A stretch of DNA of 64,000 bases from Bryobacterales bacterium (GTDB lineage Bacteria > Acidobacteriota > Terriglobia > Bryobacterales > Bryobacteraceae). Shown here in pieces: positions 16,201 through 25,527 of the stretch. Numbering within the stretch: the first letter of the stretch is position 1; each line of letters opens with the position of its first letter. Position numbers and translations under genes: made by a program. The notes under the pieces were generated by a model. It was given only the letters and a program-made list of their open reading frames with translations, was not told the DNA's origin and ran no database searches. The DNA is taken from positions 1 to 64,000 of the forward strand of contig JADLDI010000032.1 of the NCBI GenBank assembly GCA_020846745.1, read 5' to 3'.

Positions 16201-17667
16201 TCAACTCCGCCGCGCAACGGCGACCCCACCCTTCCGAAGAATCTGCGCCTCCACCCGGAATATGTCCGGCACGTTGATTTTGCCATTCGCTCGCTGTTCC
16301 ATTACCGAGATGCTTGTCATGGTCTGGAGAAGCCCGTCCTCGCTGTGGATGTTCGCTTCGCTCGAAACACCTATGGGTGTCAACCACCCGCTCCCACCCG
16401 CCTGGCTCAGAATACGCTCGGTCACCCCGTCCCGTCGCCACAAATCGAACAGGTCGTCTTTGGCAATAGGCACGAACTGCCTTCTCAGCGGAGCCAGAGC
16501 CAGGTCAATCCAGGGGTAGTCTTCACGCAGTTCCGTCAACCGGGTGCTTGACGCTATCCGCACACCTTCGTTCAGCCCGAGATGGTCCACTACGAGTTTT
16601 CGCGGTATCGGCTGATGTTCGGCAGCCGTCTTCCATGCCGTCAGAAACGTCCGCGGTGAGCAAGTGTTCGAAGCATCGCTCAGATGCAATGGAACCCATG
16701 TATAGACTCGCCCTCGCTTGCGGTCCTTCCCCATGTACTCTCCAGCCAACGCAGTGATCAGAGCTTCCTGCTCGCTCCCGGTTACATTCAGGTGCCCCCC
16801 CGCTGGCAGCGCTGACTGCGCGCCAACGCTCCTCGCCACTTCCCCTAGTGCGGATGCCGCGGCTTCGTCACGCATCAACTCGAAAGTTAGAAGGCCGTAC
16901 AGTTCCTGTGCCCGCCATGACAAGTCCACTCGGTCGTTACGTATCTTCGAACTATCCGGGAAACGGAACAACTCCGTGTCGCCGAACTGATCCACACGCA
17001 TAAAGACCTTCGCCCGAATACTCCGAAACGACTGGAGCCCGGCCACCGTAAGTAGTAGTCCCTTCGTCAGCTCGCGAATCGAACCCCATTCGTTTGAGAG
17101 CTTATCTAGAGCGTCAAATACAACCAGAATCGATGATTCGTTCTTGTAAGCTTTATCATCCGCACTCGTGAGTGTCTCAGCGTACTCTCGTGGACGAAGG
17201 GTCAGACTGTGGAGCGTATCGGCAAACCCTATTCGCTCGCCGGCCTGTTGCGAACACCGAATCGCGCTCAGCATGACTGCCTGCCAAATAGTCTCCCGAT
17301 TGTGGCCTGCGCTGTGCGCTCGCCGAATATCTTCAATCGTTGGCGTTGTCTTGCTGATCTTCGTCGACCCGTTGAACCCGATCATGACCTCGGTTTGCGC
17401 AAGTCTTGGGAAAGAGTACGCACGCGCCACCTGCTTACGCACCTCTTGGTTTGTCAGCGCATGGGTCCAGAAACTCTTGCCCGTGCCACGGTTACCCACA
17501 ACCAACTGGCGCCTCAGGTCAAGAACCGCGCGATGACCTTCCGGAAAAAAGACACGCCCCAGATCAATCTGTTCGTTGGGTTCCACGCGCGGCGATATCT
17601 CGAAATTGGCCATCGCCCGGCGGATAGTTGCCAGGTCGACATCAGGAATTTCGCTATTCATGCCCAT
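16201..17667 (-). CDS. P-loop ATPase of the conflict-system operon
   Basis: 488 residues. Walker A is GNRGTGKS (58-65) and a Walker B-like strand ILVVFDALDKL lies at ~180-190. The C-terminus carries NVPDIFR...RKGGV, resembling the tail of stand-alone P-loop ATPases of the Sll1717 type (recollection, not a search). It probably acts as an NTP-dependent switch or threshold gate for the TIR effector that follows. Its start overlaps the ParA-like gene by 14 bases, so the two are translationally coupled. A 142-base gap separates it from TIR-FGE copy 2; that gap includes a short open frame in another phase with no recognised similarity. Confidence 0.72.
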   Translation of the reverse strand: MGMNSEIPDVDLATIRRAMANFEISPRVEPNEQIDLGRVFFPEGHRAVLDLRRQLVVGNRGTGKSFWTHALTNQEVRKQVARAYSFPRLAQTEVMIGFNGSTKISKTTPTIEDIRRAHSAGHNRETIWQAVMLSAIRCSQQAGERIGFADTLHSLTLRPREYAETLTSADDKAYKNESSILVVFDALDKLSNEWGSIRELTKGLLLTVAGLQSFRSIRAKVFMRVDQFGDTELFRFPDSSKIRNDRVDLSWRAQELYGLLTFELMRDEAAASALGEVARSVGAQSALPAGGHLNVTGSEQEALITALAGEYMGKDRKRGRVYTWVPLHLSDASNTCSPRTFLTAWKTAAEHQPIPRKLVVDHLGLNEGVRIASSTRLTELREDYPWIDLALAPLRRQFVPIAKDDLFDLWRRDGVTERILSQAGGSGWLTPIGVSSEANIHSEDGLLQTMTSISVMEQRANGKINVPDIFRVEAQILRKGGVAVARRS

Positions 17668-19012
17668 CGGTCTCTTCTGTTACGCCTGAAGCCGCAATGA
17701 TCGCGTCAATACCGTCCAGAAAGGGGCGATACGCCTGCTCATAGAATGCCGCGGTTAACTGAGTGGGTGCTCGCACCGGATCGAAATCGACAAAGTTCTG
17801 CGTGAACGGTATGACAAGTGGCCAATGTGGTGCGCTCGGATCGTCAATTCCGAAGTTAATGACCTCAGGGTTCTCCCCCTCCATGTCTTCCGCATCATAG
17901 AGACCTTCGGCAAACAGGTCATATAACTCGTCGCGATACCCGGCAGTAATCCGCTCGTCTAAGCTCGCCTTCGCCTGAACCGCTTTGAACAGCAGTCTCC
18001 ATTCAGCCGGTCGTCCAGCCGCCCGGTCCCGTTCAGCGAGTAACTTCAGCGCCGCAAACAGCGCCGCATATCCTTGCATCGTCTGCCGCTGCGCTGTCCC
18101 GAACAGAAGAACGTTCGCCCCCAGCCCTAAAACCGTGGGAGCGGCGATCTCCGATAACCCCGCTCGGCTATCGATCAGAACAACGTCGTATGTTTCGCTC
18201 CGTAGGAAGCGCTTCACCATCTCCGCCATCTTCACCGTTACCGGAACCGGACGGCCTTCCGGGTCAATGTCTTCGATCATGGCGCGCGCCAGCTTCGCCA
18301 GCGTATTCTCCGGGTTCGCAATTGCCCGTCGGCCCAGCACCGGTACGACATCTACGCGCCCTCCGCCTGGCGTCGTCAACGCGCTCGTTCCGATGAAGTC
18401 CGCTACTCGCTCGTCTGGAACCCCGCCCAACCCATTCTCTACAAGATAATCGACAGTCCCCAAGTTCGGTAATCTCCCCTCGTCGAGGAGCATCTCACCA
18501 ACGCCCGGCGCCTCCAGGTCGAGGTCAACCACTAGAATGTTCCGCTTGCGCCGCGCAAGATCCGAAGCGGTCACCGCAAGTGCCGTTGACCGTCCAACAC
18601 CCCCCTTCAGACTCGCAAACACGATCCTCGGCGGCCCAACCGCCTCCCTTGCGGGCTGCTCTGTCCACCCCGCTCCAACAATGCGCCTGTCTAGCAACCG
18701 AAACTCGAGCGTATCCAGTCGCATCGGAAACGCAGCCGGATCGTCCAGCAGTTGCTGCGCTCCTGGGTCGCCTATGAAACTAATCGCGCCATCGTGACGT
18801 ACGTACGCACCCAACGCTGCTGCGAGCCGGGCTTCGTAGCGGCTTAACACCTCATCTGGAGGGGGAGCCTCCGGATTTATAAACCGCAGACGGCCGCTCG
18901 TGTCCCGCAAAACGACCCCTCGCCTCAGCAGTTCCTGCCCGAAGATTTCCGATAGGGCTTTCACGAACACTGGCAGCGAATCGTCAAAGAAAACTCCGGC
19001 GGTGGCGCTCAT
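17654..19012 (-). CDS. ParA/MinD-like ATPase with KGGVGR Walker A variant
   Basis: 452 residues. An N-terminal domain of about 125 residues without a recognised fold precedes a deviant Walker A, SLKGGVGRST (residues 135-143), where the usual second lysine (GK[ST]) is arginine; the signature lysine of the KGG motif is kept. ILVVDLDLEAPGVGE is the switch/Walker B region. ATG 19012 overlaps the upstream small gene by four bases (ATGA). Such variants are found beside other P-loop ATPases in bacterial conflict loci rather than with parB, and no parB or parS is visible here. A role in signal gating is inferred. Confidence 0.78.
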   Translation of the reverse strand: MSATAGVFFDDSLPVFVKALSEIFGQELLRRGVVLRDTSGRLRFINPEAPPPDEVLSRYEARLAAALGAYVRHDGAISFIGDPGAQQLLDDPAAFPMRLDTLEFRLLDRRIVGAGWTEQPAREAVGPPRIVFASLKGGVGRSTALAVTASDLARRKRNILVVDLDLEAPGVGEMLLDEGRLPNLGTVDYLVENGLGGVPDERVADFIGTSALTTPGGGRVDVVPVLGRRAIANPENTLAKLARAMIEDIDPEGRPVPVTVKMAEMVKRFLRSETYDVVLIDSRAGLSEIAAPTVLGLGANVLLFGTAQRQTMQGYAALFAALKLLAERDRAAGRPAEWRLLFKAVQAKASLDERITAGYRDELYDLFAEGLYDAEDMEGENPEVINFGIDDPSAPHWPLVIPFTQNFVDFDPVRAPTQLTAAFYEQAYRPFLDGIDAIIAASGVTEETDGHE

Positions 19013-19275
19013 AGGCTCGCCATCCTCCCGACCAGTTCCTCGGCGGAGTTCTTCCATCTATCCACCCACCTCCGGTCAATCTCTTCGGGGGGCGCGTAAC
19101 GCATTCCAATGTCCCAGTGCTGAAACAGTTTCGGATCCTCACCCAATCTTCGCAGCGGCGCTCCGCGGGGGCCCGAGATAGTTGGAAGATGCGTCTTTAA
19201 TGCCGGGAAATGTAAATAGAACGGATTCCCAGTTCGATTCTTCTCATCCGCTGGCAACCCGATGACCAGCATCAT
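19009..19275 (-). CDS. Small HEPN-like protein, 3' part (after an in-frame TAG)
   Basis: 88 residues starting with two ATG codons directly after a TAG in the same frame. Joined to the upstream 50 codons it would give one protein of about 139 residues. The part here (MMLVIGLPADEKNRTGNPFY ... FPALKTHL) reads as the continuation of an alpha-helical fold rather than an independent N-terminus. It is coupled to the ParA-like gene by ATGA. Reinitiation at ATGATG could yield a separate polypeptide. Function unknown; HEPN proteins are often RNases or nucleotide-binding toxins. Confidence 0.55.
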   Translation of the reverse strand: MMLVIGLPADEKNRTGNPFYLHFPALKTHLPTISGPRGAPLRRLGEDPKLFQHWDIGMRYAPPEEIDRRWVDRWKNSAEELVGRMASL

Positions 19276-19428
19276 CTACTTCACCGCGAGCTCGCCCGCG
19301 ATACCAAATAAATAGCCCGCCACGGCGATGCACCCTGGCTGGTCCCCAGCCCCCGATTGTGCGTAAAGAACCTGAGCCGCCCGCAGATGCCGCCGCGCGG
19401 CTTTTTCGATGTTCAACGTATAGGCCAT
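19276..19428 (-). pseudogene. Small HEPN-like protein, 5' part ending in TAG
   Basis: Fifty codons starting MAYTLNIEKAARRHLRAAQV and ending GYLFGIAGELAVK before TAG, which is immediately followed in frame by ATGATG of the next segment. The GYLFGIAGELAVK stretch resembles the second helix of HEPN-type folds. A single C-to-T change (CAG to TAG) would explain the break. Bases 19429-19541 hold the divergent promoter region shared with the PQQ dehydrogenase. Confidence 0.5.
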
Positions 19429-19541
19429 CGTAATTCGATAGTCAAAAACGCTTACATCTTAACCTGTTCGCGTCGCCCTTTCCTAACTTCCCTCTGCCCA
19501 CTCAAGCGAATCCGCATTCTCTCAGTGGCACACTATTACAG

Positions 19542-21641
19542 ATGCGCCTTTCCCGCCCCTTCGCCCTATTAGCCTTCCCTCTCTCCCTCGCCGCCCAAAG
19601 CACCAACTGGCGCGCCGCCGGCGGTGAGCAGGGGTTTTCCCACCACTCGCCGCTCAAGCAGATCCACCGCTCCAACGTCCACAAACTCCAGCAGGCCTGG
19701 ACCTACGACACCGGCGACGTTTTCGAAGGCTCTGAGATCCAGTGCAATCCCATCGTCCTCGATGGCGTCCTGTATGCCACTTCGCCCAAGAACCGCGTAT
19801 TTGCCCTCAATGCCGCCACCGGGAAGCTCAAATGGTCCTTCGATCCCTTCCAGGGCAATCCGCCCAAAACCAAGTTCCGCTCCCGCGGCCTGATGTTTTA
19901 TCAGGACCCTGCCACCAAGGCCCGCCGCATCCTTGCCCCTGTCCGCTATCACGTCTACGCGCTCGACGCCGAAACCGGCCACCCGATTCCCTCCTTTGGT
20001 AACGACGGCCGCATCGACCTTCGCGAGAACCTCGGCCGCCCTGCCGAAAACCTGACCCTCTCCGTCACCAGCCCCGGCGTCATCTATAAGGACCTCTACA
20101 TCACCGGCTTCCTTACCTCCGAAGGCCTCCCCTCCGCCCCTGGCGACATCCGCGGCTACGATGTCCACACGGGCGCCCTCCGCTGGTCGTTCCACACCAT
20201 TCCCCACCCCGGCGAGTTCGGTTATGAAACCTGGCCTGCCGACGGCTGGAAGTACCTCGGCGGAGCCAACTCCTGGCCAGGCCTCACCCTCGACGAGAAA
20301 CGCGGCATCGTCTTCGTCCCCACCGGCTCCGCCGCGTTCGACTTCTACGGCGCCAACCGCCACGGCGACAACCTCTTCGCCAACTCCTTGATCGCCCTCG
20401 ATGCCGGCACCGGAAAACGCAAATGGCATTTCCAGTTCGTCAAGCACGATGTTTGGGATCGCGACCTGCCCTCCGCCCCCGTCCTCGTCCAGGCCAGGCG
20501 CGAGGGCAAGTTGATCGATGCCGTCGCCCAAACCACCAAGTCCGGCCACCTTTGGGTGTTTAACCGCGAGACCGGCGAGAGTCTATTCCCCTGGAAAGAG
20601 ATAGAGGTACCACCATCGCCAGTCGATGGGGAGAGGCTCGCACGCACCCAACCCCTCCCCCTCAAACCTGAACCCTTCTCCCGTCAGCACCTCACTGAGG
20701 ACGTTTTAACGAAACGAACTCCCGCCGCCCACCAACTTGCCCTCGAACGTCTTCGCAGTGTCCGCTCCTCGAGCCAGTTCGAGCCGCCGTCCTTCGAAGG
20801 CTCGATCGTCTTCCCCGGATTCGATGGCGGAGCCGAATGGGGTGGTCCGGCCTACGACCCCGAAACCCGCAACATCTATATCAACGCCAACGAGATGGCC
20901 TGGATCCTCCGCATCGTGCCCAAGCCCCCGGCCGGGGGCGCCCAAAGCGGCAAGACTCTGTACAACCGCCACTGCGCCGCCTGCCATCGCGAAGACCTCG
21001 GCGGCTCGCCTCCCGAGTTCCCGTCCCTCCGCGGCATCGCCGGCCGCCGCACCGTTCAACAGGTCGACGAAATTATCGTCAAAGGAGCCGGAAGGATGCC
21101 TGGTTTCAATCATTTGCGAAACGAACCCATCGCCGCCATCACCCGCTATCTGATCACCGGTAAGGACACCGAAGCCGTCTCCGCCGCAACAACTTCCTCC
21201 CCCATCGACCTTAAGTACACCACTGACGGCTACAATAAGTTCTTGGACCCTGACGGGTATCCGGCCATCGCCCCGCCGTGGGGAACGCTGAACGCCATCA
21301 ATCTGGACACCGGCGAATACGCCTGGAAGATCCCCTTTGGCGAGTTCCCCAAACTGGCTGCTCAAGGTTTGCGGAACACCGGCACCGAAAATTACGGTGG
21401 CGGAGTAGTCACCGCCGGTGGCCTGCTGTTTATCGGCGCGACGAATCACGACAACAAGTTCCGCGCTTTCGATAAGCTTACCGGTAAGTTGTTGTGGGAA
21501 ACCACCTTGCCGGCAGCCGGTAACGCGACTCCGGCGGTCTATCAGGCCAATGGCCGCCAGTTCGTCGTCATCGCCGCCGGCGGCGGTAAATCCGGCGCTC
21601 CGTCAGGCGGAAGTTACGTAGCCTTCGCGCTGCCTCAGTAA
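19542..21641 (+). CDS. PQQ-dependent dehydrogenase with inserted cytochrome c domain
   Basis: 699 residues, exported by an N-terminal signal ([18 protein letters not shown]). Beta-propeller blades recur ([52 protein letters not shown]). A haem-binding CAACH is at ~478-482 within [15 protein letters not shown], inserted before the last blades. It should oxidise an alcohol or sugar in the periplasm and pass electrons to its own haem; the substrate is not evident. Two degraded pieces of a close relative occur at 9872-9999 and 13821-13867. Confidence 0.87.
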   Translation: MRLSRPFALLAFPLSLAAQSTNWRAAGGEQGFSHHSPLKQIHRSNVHKLQQAWTYDTGDVFEGSEIQCNPIVLDGVLYATSPKNRVFALNAATGKLKWSFDPFQGNPPKTKFRSRGLMFYQDPATKARRILAPVRYHVYALDAETGHPIPSFGNDGRIDLRENLGRPAENLTLSVTSPGVIYKDLYITGFLTSEGLPSAPGDIRGYDVHTGALRWSFHTIPHPGEFGYETWPADGWKYLGGANSWPGLTLDEKRGIVFVPTGSAAFDFYGANRHGDNLFANSLIALDAGTGKRKWHFQFVKHDVWDRDLPSAPVLVQARREGKLIDAVAQTTKSGHLWVFNRETGESLFPWKEIEVPPSPVDGERLARTQPLPLKPEPFSRQHLTEDVLTKRTPAAHQLALERLRSVRSSSQFEPPSFEGSIVFPGFDGGAEWGGPAYDPETRNIYINANEMAWILRIVPKPPAGGAQSGKTLYNRHCAACHREDLGGSPPEFPSLRGIAGRRTVQQVDEIIVKGAGRMPGFNHLRNEPIAAITRYLITGKDTEAVSAATTSSPIDLKYTTDGYNKFLDPDGYPAIAPPWGTLNAINLDTGEYAWKIPFGEFPKLAAQGLRNTGTENYGGGVVTAGGLLFIGATNHDNKFRAFDKLTGKLLWETTLPAAGNATPAVYQANGRQFVVIAAGGGKSGAPSGGSYVAFALPQ
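21113..21125 (+). repeat. 13-base repeat TTTGCGAAACGAA (copy 1)
   Basis: Exact copy of a 13-mer also found at 21832, 22128, 34983 and 35062. Here it is read as LRNE within the PQQ dehydrogenase. Confidence 0.5.
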
Positions 21642-21688
21642 GTTGCCGGGAACCCCCTACCGTTCTCCGGCGTCAGGATAGATTTACT

Positions 21689-23743
21689 ATGTACAAGTCT
21701 GCTATAGGTGTGATATTCTACAGCTCGGTGGCGTGCGCCGCGATTCAACCCCTCCGGTTTGAACCCCATCGCGGCCAGAGCAACTCCCCCGTTCTCTTCG
21801 TCGCGCGCAACGCTGACGGCAATGCGCTGTTTTTGCGAAACGAAGTCATCGTTCCGTTGAAGTCCGCCGCCCTCCGGATTCGCCCCCTCAACGCCCAAAC
21901 GAATTCGCCCGTTGAAGGATTCAATATGTTACCTTCACGATCAGAGTACTATAAGGGCACCTCCCGCCAAAGCGTCGAGCACTACTCCGCTGTCCGCTAT
22001 AGGAATATCTACCCCGCCATCGACCTTGTCTATCACGGCCGTGGCCGCGAAATCGAATACGACTTCATCGTCAACCCAGGCGCTGACCATTCCCGCATCC
22101 GCCTCCAGTTCGGCGGTGCCGACGAAATTTGCGAAACGAAGTCCGGCGATTTGGTACTTCGGGTCGGCAAGGACTATATCATCCAGCGCGCCCCCGTCGC
22201 CTACCAAGACCTGCCCACCGGCCGCCGCCCCGTCCAAGCCTCTTACCGCGTCCTTCCAGACCGGTCCATCGCCTTCCACCTCGGCCAGTTTGACGAAACG
22301 AAGCCAATTACCATCGACCCTGTCCTCTCCGCCACCTACCTCGGCGGCACCGGCGCCGACGTGGCCACTGCCACCGTCTACGACAACCAGGGCGGGCTTT
22401 GGGTCACCGGCTACACCTTCTCCACTGACTTCCCCAACTTCGGCGACCCCTTCTCCGCCGAGAACAAAGCCAATACCGACGTCTTCGTGGCTCGCTACCA
22501 CCCCAACGGAACGCTGGACTACATCACCTACCTCGGTGGGGATAATGACGACCGTGCCACCGCCATCGCTGTCGATCAGGGCGGCGCTGCCTGGATCACC
22601 GGCTACACCGCTTCCACCAACTTCCCCACCGCCGGCGGCAGCAACCAAACCTCCAACGCCGGCGTCCGCGACATCTTCATATCCCGTATCAACCTGGCGG
22701 GTGACCGTGGTACCGGATCCCTCTGGTATTCCACCTATCTCGGCGGCGCCCTCACCGACGTTGCCAACGCCATCGCCGTAGCCCCCGACGGCAATGTCTG
22801 GATTGCCGGCTACACCACCTCCATCGACTTCCCCCTGATCGGCACCAGCGCGCAAGCCGCCAACCGCGGTGGGTATGACGCCATCGTAGCCCGCGTCGAC
22901 CCCCTGGCCGGCTCCAACTCGGTCATCTATTCAACCTATTTTGGCGGCACCTCTACCGACGTTGCCACCGGTATCACTGCCACCGGCAACCGTGTCCTCT
23001 TTACCGGCTACACGATGTCAGAGGACTTTCCGACCACTGGCGACACCGTTCAGCCCGCCTACGCCGGCCGTGGCGACGCCTTCATCGCTTCCCTCGACAG
23101 CACAAAAGTCGGCCTGGACGCCTTTGACTACGGCACTTACTTCGGCGGCGCCGACACCGACATCGCCTACAACATTCGCACCGACACCACCGGCCGCGTC
23201 TACCTGACCGGCTATACGATGTCTACCGACTTCCCCGTTACCGGTACCGCCTATCAGGCGCAAAAGAACGGCGATGCCGATGCTTTCCTCGCCCGTCTCG
23301 ACCTCTCCCGTCCCGCCGCCTCTTCCCTGACTTACTCCACCTTTTATGGCGGCAATAGCACTGACATTGCCTACGGCTTGGCCGTCGACAATGCAGGCCG
23401 TGTTGCGATCTCAGGTTATACCTATTCGAATTCCATGCCCACCGCGCGTCCGGCCCAGGCAGCCTTCGGCGGCGGCTTTGACGCCTTCGTCTCCTACATC
23501 AACCCCAACGTCCCAGGCCCCAACGGTCTCCTGTTCGGCACCTACTTCGGCGGCGCCGGGACAGAAGTTGCCTACAGCGTTTCGCTCGACAACCGCGGCA
23601 ACATGGCGGTCACCGGCTTCACGACTTCCGCGGAGGGCATCTCCGCCGGACCGGACCCGGTTCAGCAGAGCAGTGCCGGGTTTTCCGATGGCTTCGTCGC
23701 CAAGTACGCGCTGTGCGACATTCCCGGAGTTTGCGCCCAATAA
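21689..23743 (+). CDS. Secreted SBBP-repeat beta-propeller protein
   Basis: 684 residues with a weak N-terminal signal. Residues ~20-210 form the conserved domain that precedes SBBP repeats in this family (RFEPHRGQSNSPVLFVARN ... YNIYPAIDLVYHG-type segment). At least seven repeats follow, each with YLGG/YFGG-(S/T/A)-x-DVA and a G-YT-SxDFP core about 50-60 residues apart, a predicted propeller. It begins 47 bases after the PQQ dehydrogenase and may be co-transcribed. Such proteins are abundant in Acidobacteria and Planctomycetes; function unknown, probably extracellular binding. Confidence 0.85.
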   Translation: MYKSAIGVIFYSSVACAAIQPLRFEPHRGQSNSPVLFVARNADGNALFLRNEVIVPLKSAALRIRPLNAQTNSPVEGFNMLPSRSEYYKGTSRQSVEHYSAVRYRNIYPAIDLVYHGRGREIEYDFIVNPGADHSRIRLQFGGADEICETKSGDLVLRVGKDYIIQRAPVAYQDLPTGRRPVQASYRVLPDRSIAFHLGQFDETKPITIDPVLSATYLGGTGADVATATVYDNQGGLWVTGYTFSTDFPNFGDPFSAENKANTDVFVARYHPNGTLDYITYLGGDNDDRATAIAVDQGGAAWITGYTASTNFPTAGGSNQTSNAGVRDIFISRINLAGDRGTGSLWYSTYLGGALTDVANAIAVAPDGNVWIAGYTTSIDFPLIGTSAQAANRGGYDAIVARVDPLAGSNSVIYSTYFGGTSTDVATGITATGNRVLFTGYTMSEDFPTTGDTVQPAYAGRGDAFIASLDSTKVGLDAFDYGTYFGGADTDIAYNIRTDTTGRVYLTGYTMSTDFPVTGTAYQAQKNGDADAFLARLDLSRPAASSLTYSTFYGGNSTDIAYGLAVDNAGRVAISGYTYSNSMPTARPAQAAFGGGFDAFVSYINPNVPGPNGLLFGTYFGGAGTEVAYSVSLDNRGNMAVTGFTTSAEGISAGPDPVQQSSAGFSDGFVAKYALCDIPGVCAQ
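21832..21844 (+). repeat. 13-base repeat TTTGCGAAACGAA (copy 2)
   Basis: Exact copy, read as LRNE inside the SBBP gene, the same phase as copy 1. Confidence 0.5.
22128..22140 (+). repeat. 13-base repeat TTTGCGAAACGAA (copy 3)
   Basis: Exact copy, read in another phase (ICET), so the DNA rather than the peptide is conserved. A variant TTTGACGAAACGAAG follows at 22288. Confidence 0.5.
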
Positions 23744-23773
23744 AATCGATTTACGCGTGATACCCTAAAGCCC

Positions 23774-24535
23774 ATGCATCCTGGGCTTGATCGCGACGGT
23801 TACCTCATCCTCCCAAACTTCTTGGGCCAGGAACTCCTTCGCCGCCTCCGGTCGCGGGTAGACGAACTCTATGAGGAAGAAGGCGGCCGTGCCGGCTCCG
23901 AGTTCCGCCTCGAACCGGGCGCCCGCCGGCTGGCCAACCTCGGCGACAAAGGCGACCTGTTTCTCGACCTGGCCTCCAATCCGGCGATCCTTCACTACGT
24001 TCGCCAGGTCCTGGGCAACGAGCTCAAGCTTTCCTCTCTGAATGCCCGGTGTGCCGATCCCCGCTCCAACTCCCACCAGCCGCTTCATGTCGATCAGGGG
24101 CTACTACCTGACGACCAAGGCAATTCGGTCTGCAACGTGGTCCTGATGCTTGATGACTTCACGCCCGACAACGGAGCCCTGCGAGCCGTACCCGGCACCC
24201 ACAAGTCCGGCCAGAACCCCGTCCACACGCTCGCCAACCCCTCCGAACCTCAACCAGGCGAAATCCTGGTTACCGGCACTGCCGGAACCGCTGTCATCAT
24301 GAACGCCCACCTTTGGCACGGCGGTACCGCGAACCGGACCACCCAACCCCGCCGCGCCATCCACGCCTTCTATTGCCGCCGCGACAAGCCCCAGCAGCAA
24401 TATCAAAAGCGGCTGCTAAAGCAGGCAACAATCGATCGGCTTACACCAGAGCAGCGCCACTTACTCGCTATCGACGATCCGTTGAACGATGAGTTAAGCG
24501 CCGCCACTCCCAACATGAGCGGCTTCCTACGCTAA
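23774..24535 (+). CDS. PhyH-family Fe(II)/2-oxoglutarate-dependent dioxygenase
   Basis: 253 residues. The HxD...H facial triad is visible: LHVDQG (around residue 100) and AHLWHGG (around 178), followed by the 2-oxoglutarate-binding arginine region TQPRRAIHAFYCRRD. PDNGALRAVPGTHKSGQ is the conserved loop of the family. It would hydroxylate a small organic substrate in the cytoplasm. It stands 30 bases after the SBBP gene on the same strand; no pathway context identifies the substrate. Confidence 0.87.
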   Translation: MHPGLDRDGYLILPNFLGQELLRRLRSRVDELYEEEGGRAGSEFRLEPGARRLANLGDKGDLFLDLASNPAILHYVRQVLGNELKLSSLNARCADPRSNSHQPLHVDQGLLPDDQGNSVCNVVLMLDDFTPDNGALRAVPGTHKSGQNPVHTLANPSEPQPGEILVTGTAGTAVIMNAHLWHGGTANRTTQPRRAIHAFYCRRDKPQQQYQKRLLKQATIDRLTPEQRHLLAIDDPLNDELSAATPNMSGFLR

Positions 24536-24548
24536 CTAACTAACTTAA

Positions 24549-25505
24549 CTAATAAGCCCGCCGCCTCTGCCTGGTCGATAACCCATACCAAATGCAGGCT
24601 GCCGCCAGCACCCCTAATACGTAAGGCGTGGCCGGATTCGGAACCGCCGGTGGAACACGCACCAGCCCGCGCTCGTCGGTTATCGCCTGCTCGTGCACAT
24701 ACCGCCCCTGCGCCGGCCGGGCCACCGCGTCAAACTGATCGGCCAGGTACTGCAGCGCCGCTCCGGCTTCCGGGCCGACTAGCGGCTGCCCGTGCCCGGT
24801 CGCCAGCACGTTCGGAAAAAGTCCGGCCAGCCGCTGGACCGATAACTTAGCCGCCTCCCAATCGCTCGTGTAGTAGGCCGGGGGCCCGTGTAACTCCCGC
24901 CGTTGTGTCGCGACCGCGATTACCGATTCCTGCTTAGTCGTGACAAAGGCATCGCCCGCAATAAGTACTCGATCCTCATCCCTGAACAGCGAGATATGCC
25001 CCGCCGTATGTCCGGGCGTGTGAATCCAGCGCCAGCCCGGCATGCCTGGAATCGACCCGTCTTCCGGTAACTCCTGCACGCGATCGCTCACATCCACCGG
25101 TCCTCGCGGATACATGCACGACATCAGCGCCATCGCGCCGCCGCCCACTGCCGGATCTGGTGGCGGATACGGCGACCGTCCCGTCAGATACGGCATCTCC
25201 AGCGGATGCGCGTATATCGGCACATTCCATCGTCCAGCCAAAGTTCGCAAAGCGCCTACATGGTCGAAGTGCCCGTGCGTCAGCACAATCGCGCGCGGCC
25301 GCGTGTAGTCGAAATTCTCAGCGCACCATCGCTCAATACGGCCCGCCGAGAAAGGCAATCCGGCATCCACCAGCATCCACGACCCGTCAGGCGCCGTGAT
25401 CGCGTACACATTCACCATCACAATCCGCGTCCCCACCACGCCTGGAGCAACATGGTTGAATTCCTGCGTCGCCCGCTCAGGCAGAACCAGCATATCCTGC
25501 ATCAT
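24549..25505 (-). CDS. MBL-fold metallo-hydrolase with C-terminal membrane anchor
   Basis: 318 residues. The zinc motif THGHFDHVGA is at ~76-85; further ligands are in HTPGHTAGH and GDAF, with a late GHGQP. A single hydrophobic segment near the C-terminus (YVLGVLAAACIWYGL) followed by RQRRR suggests a tail anchor. AAGGGG lies seven bases before ATG 25505, a good ribosome-binding site. The substrate (lactone, thioester, phosphodiester or beta-lactam) cannot be told. Confidence 0.87.
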   Translation of the reverse strand: MMQDMLVLPERATQEFNHVAPGVVGTRIVMVNVYAITAPDGSWMLVDAGLPFSAGRIERWCAENFDYTRPRAIVLTHGHFDHVGALRTLAGRWNVPIYAHPLEMPYLTGRSPYPPPDPAVGGGAMALMSCMYPRGPVDVSDRVQELPEDGSIPGMPGWRWIHTPGHTAGHISLFRDEDRVLIAGDAFVTTKQESVIAVATQRRELHGPPAYYTSDWEAAKLSVQRLAGLFPNVLATGHGQPLVGPEAGAALQYLADQFDAVARPAQGRYVHEQAITDERGLVRVPPAVPNPATPYVLGVLAAACIWYGLSTRQRRRAY

Positions 25506-25527
25506 CTCTTCACCCCTTTCCTTCTAT

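Noticed and set aside
16101..16286. 61-codon frame overlapping the end of the P-loop ATPase gene
   Set aside because: It could be a small gene or frameshifted tail, but the ATPase frame already ends in a family-like RKGGV tail, and no start with a ribosome-binding site was found.
19523..19541. Possible sigma-54 promoter (TGGCAC) before the PQQ dehydrogenase
   Set aside because: The -24-like TGGCAC is followed by TTACA rather than TTGCA at the -12 position and lies too close to the ATG.
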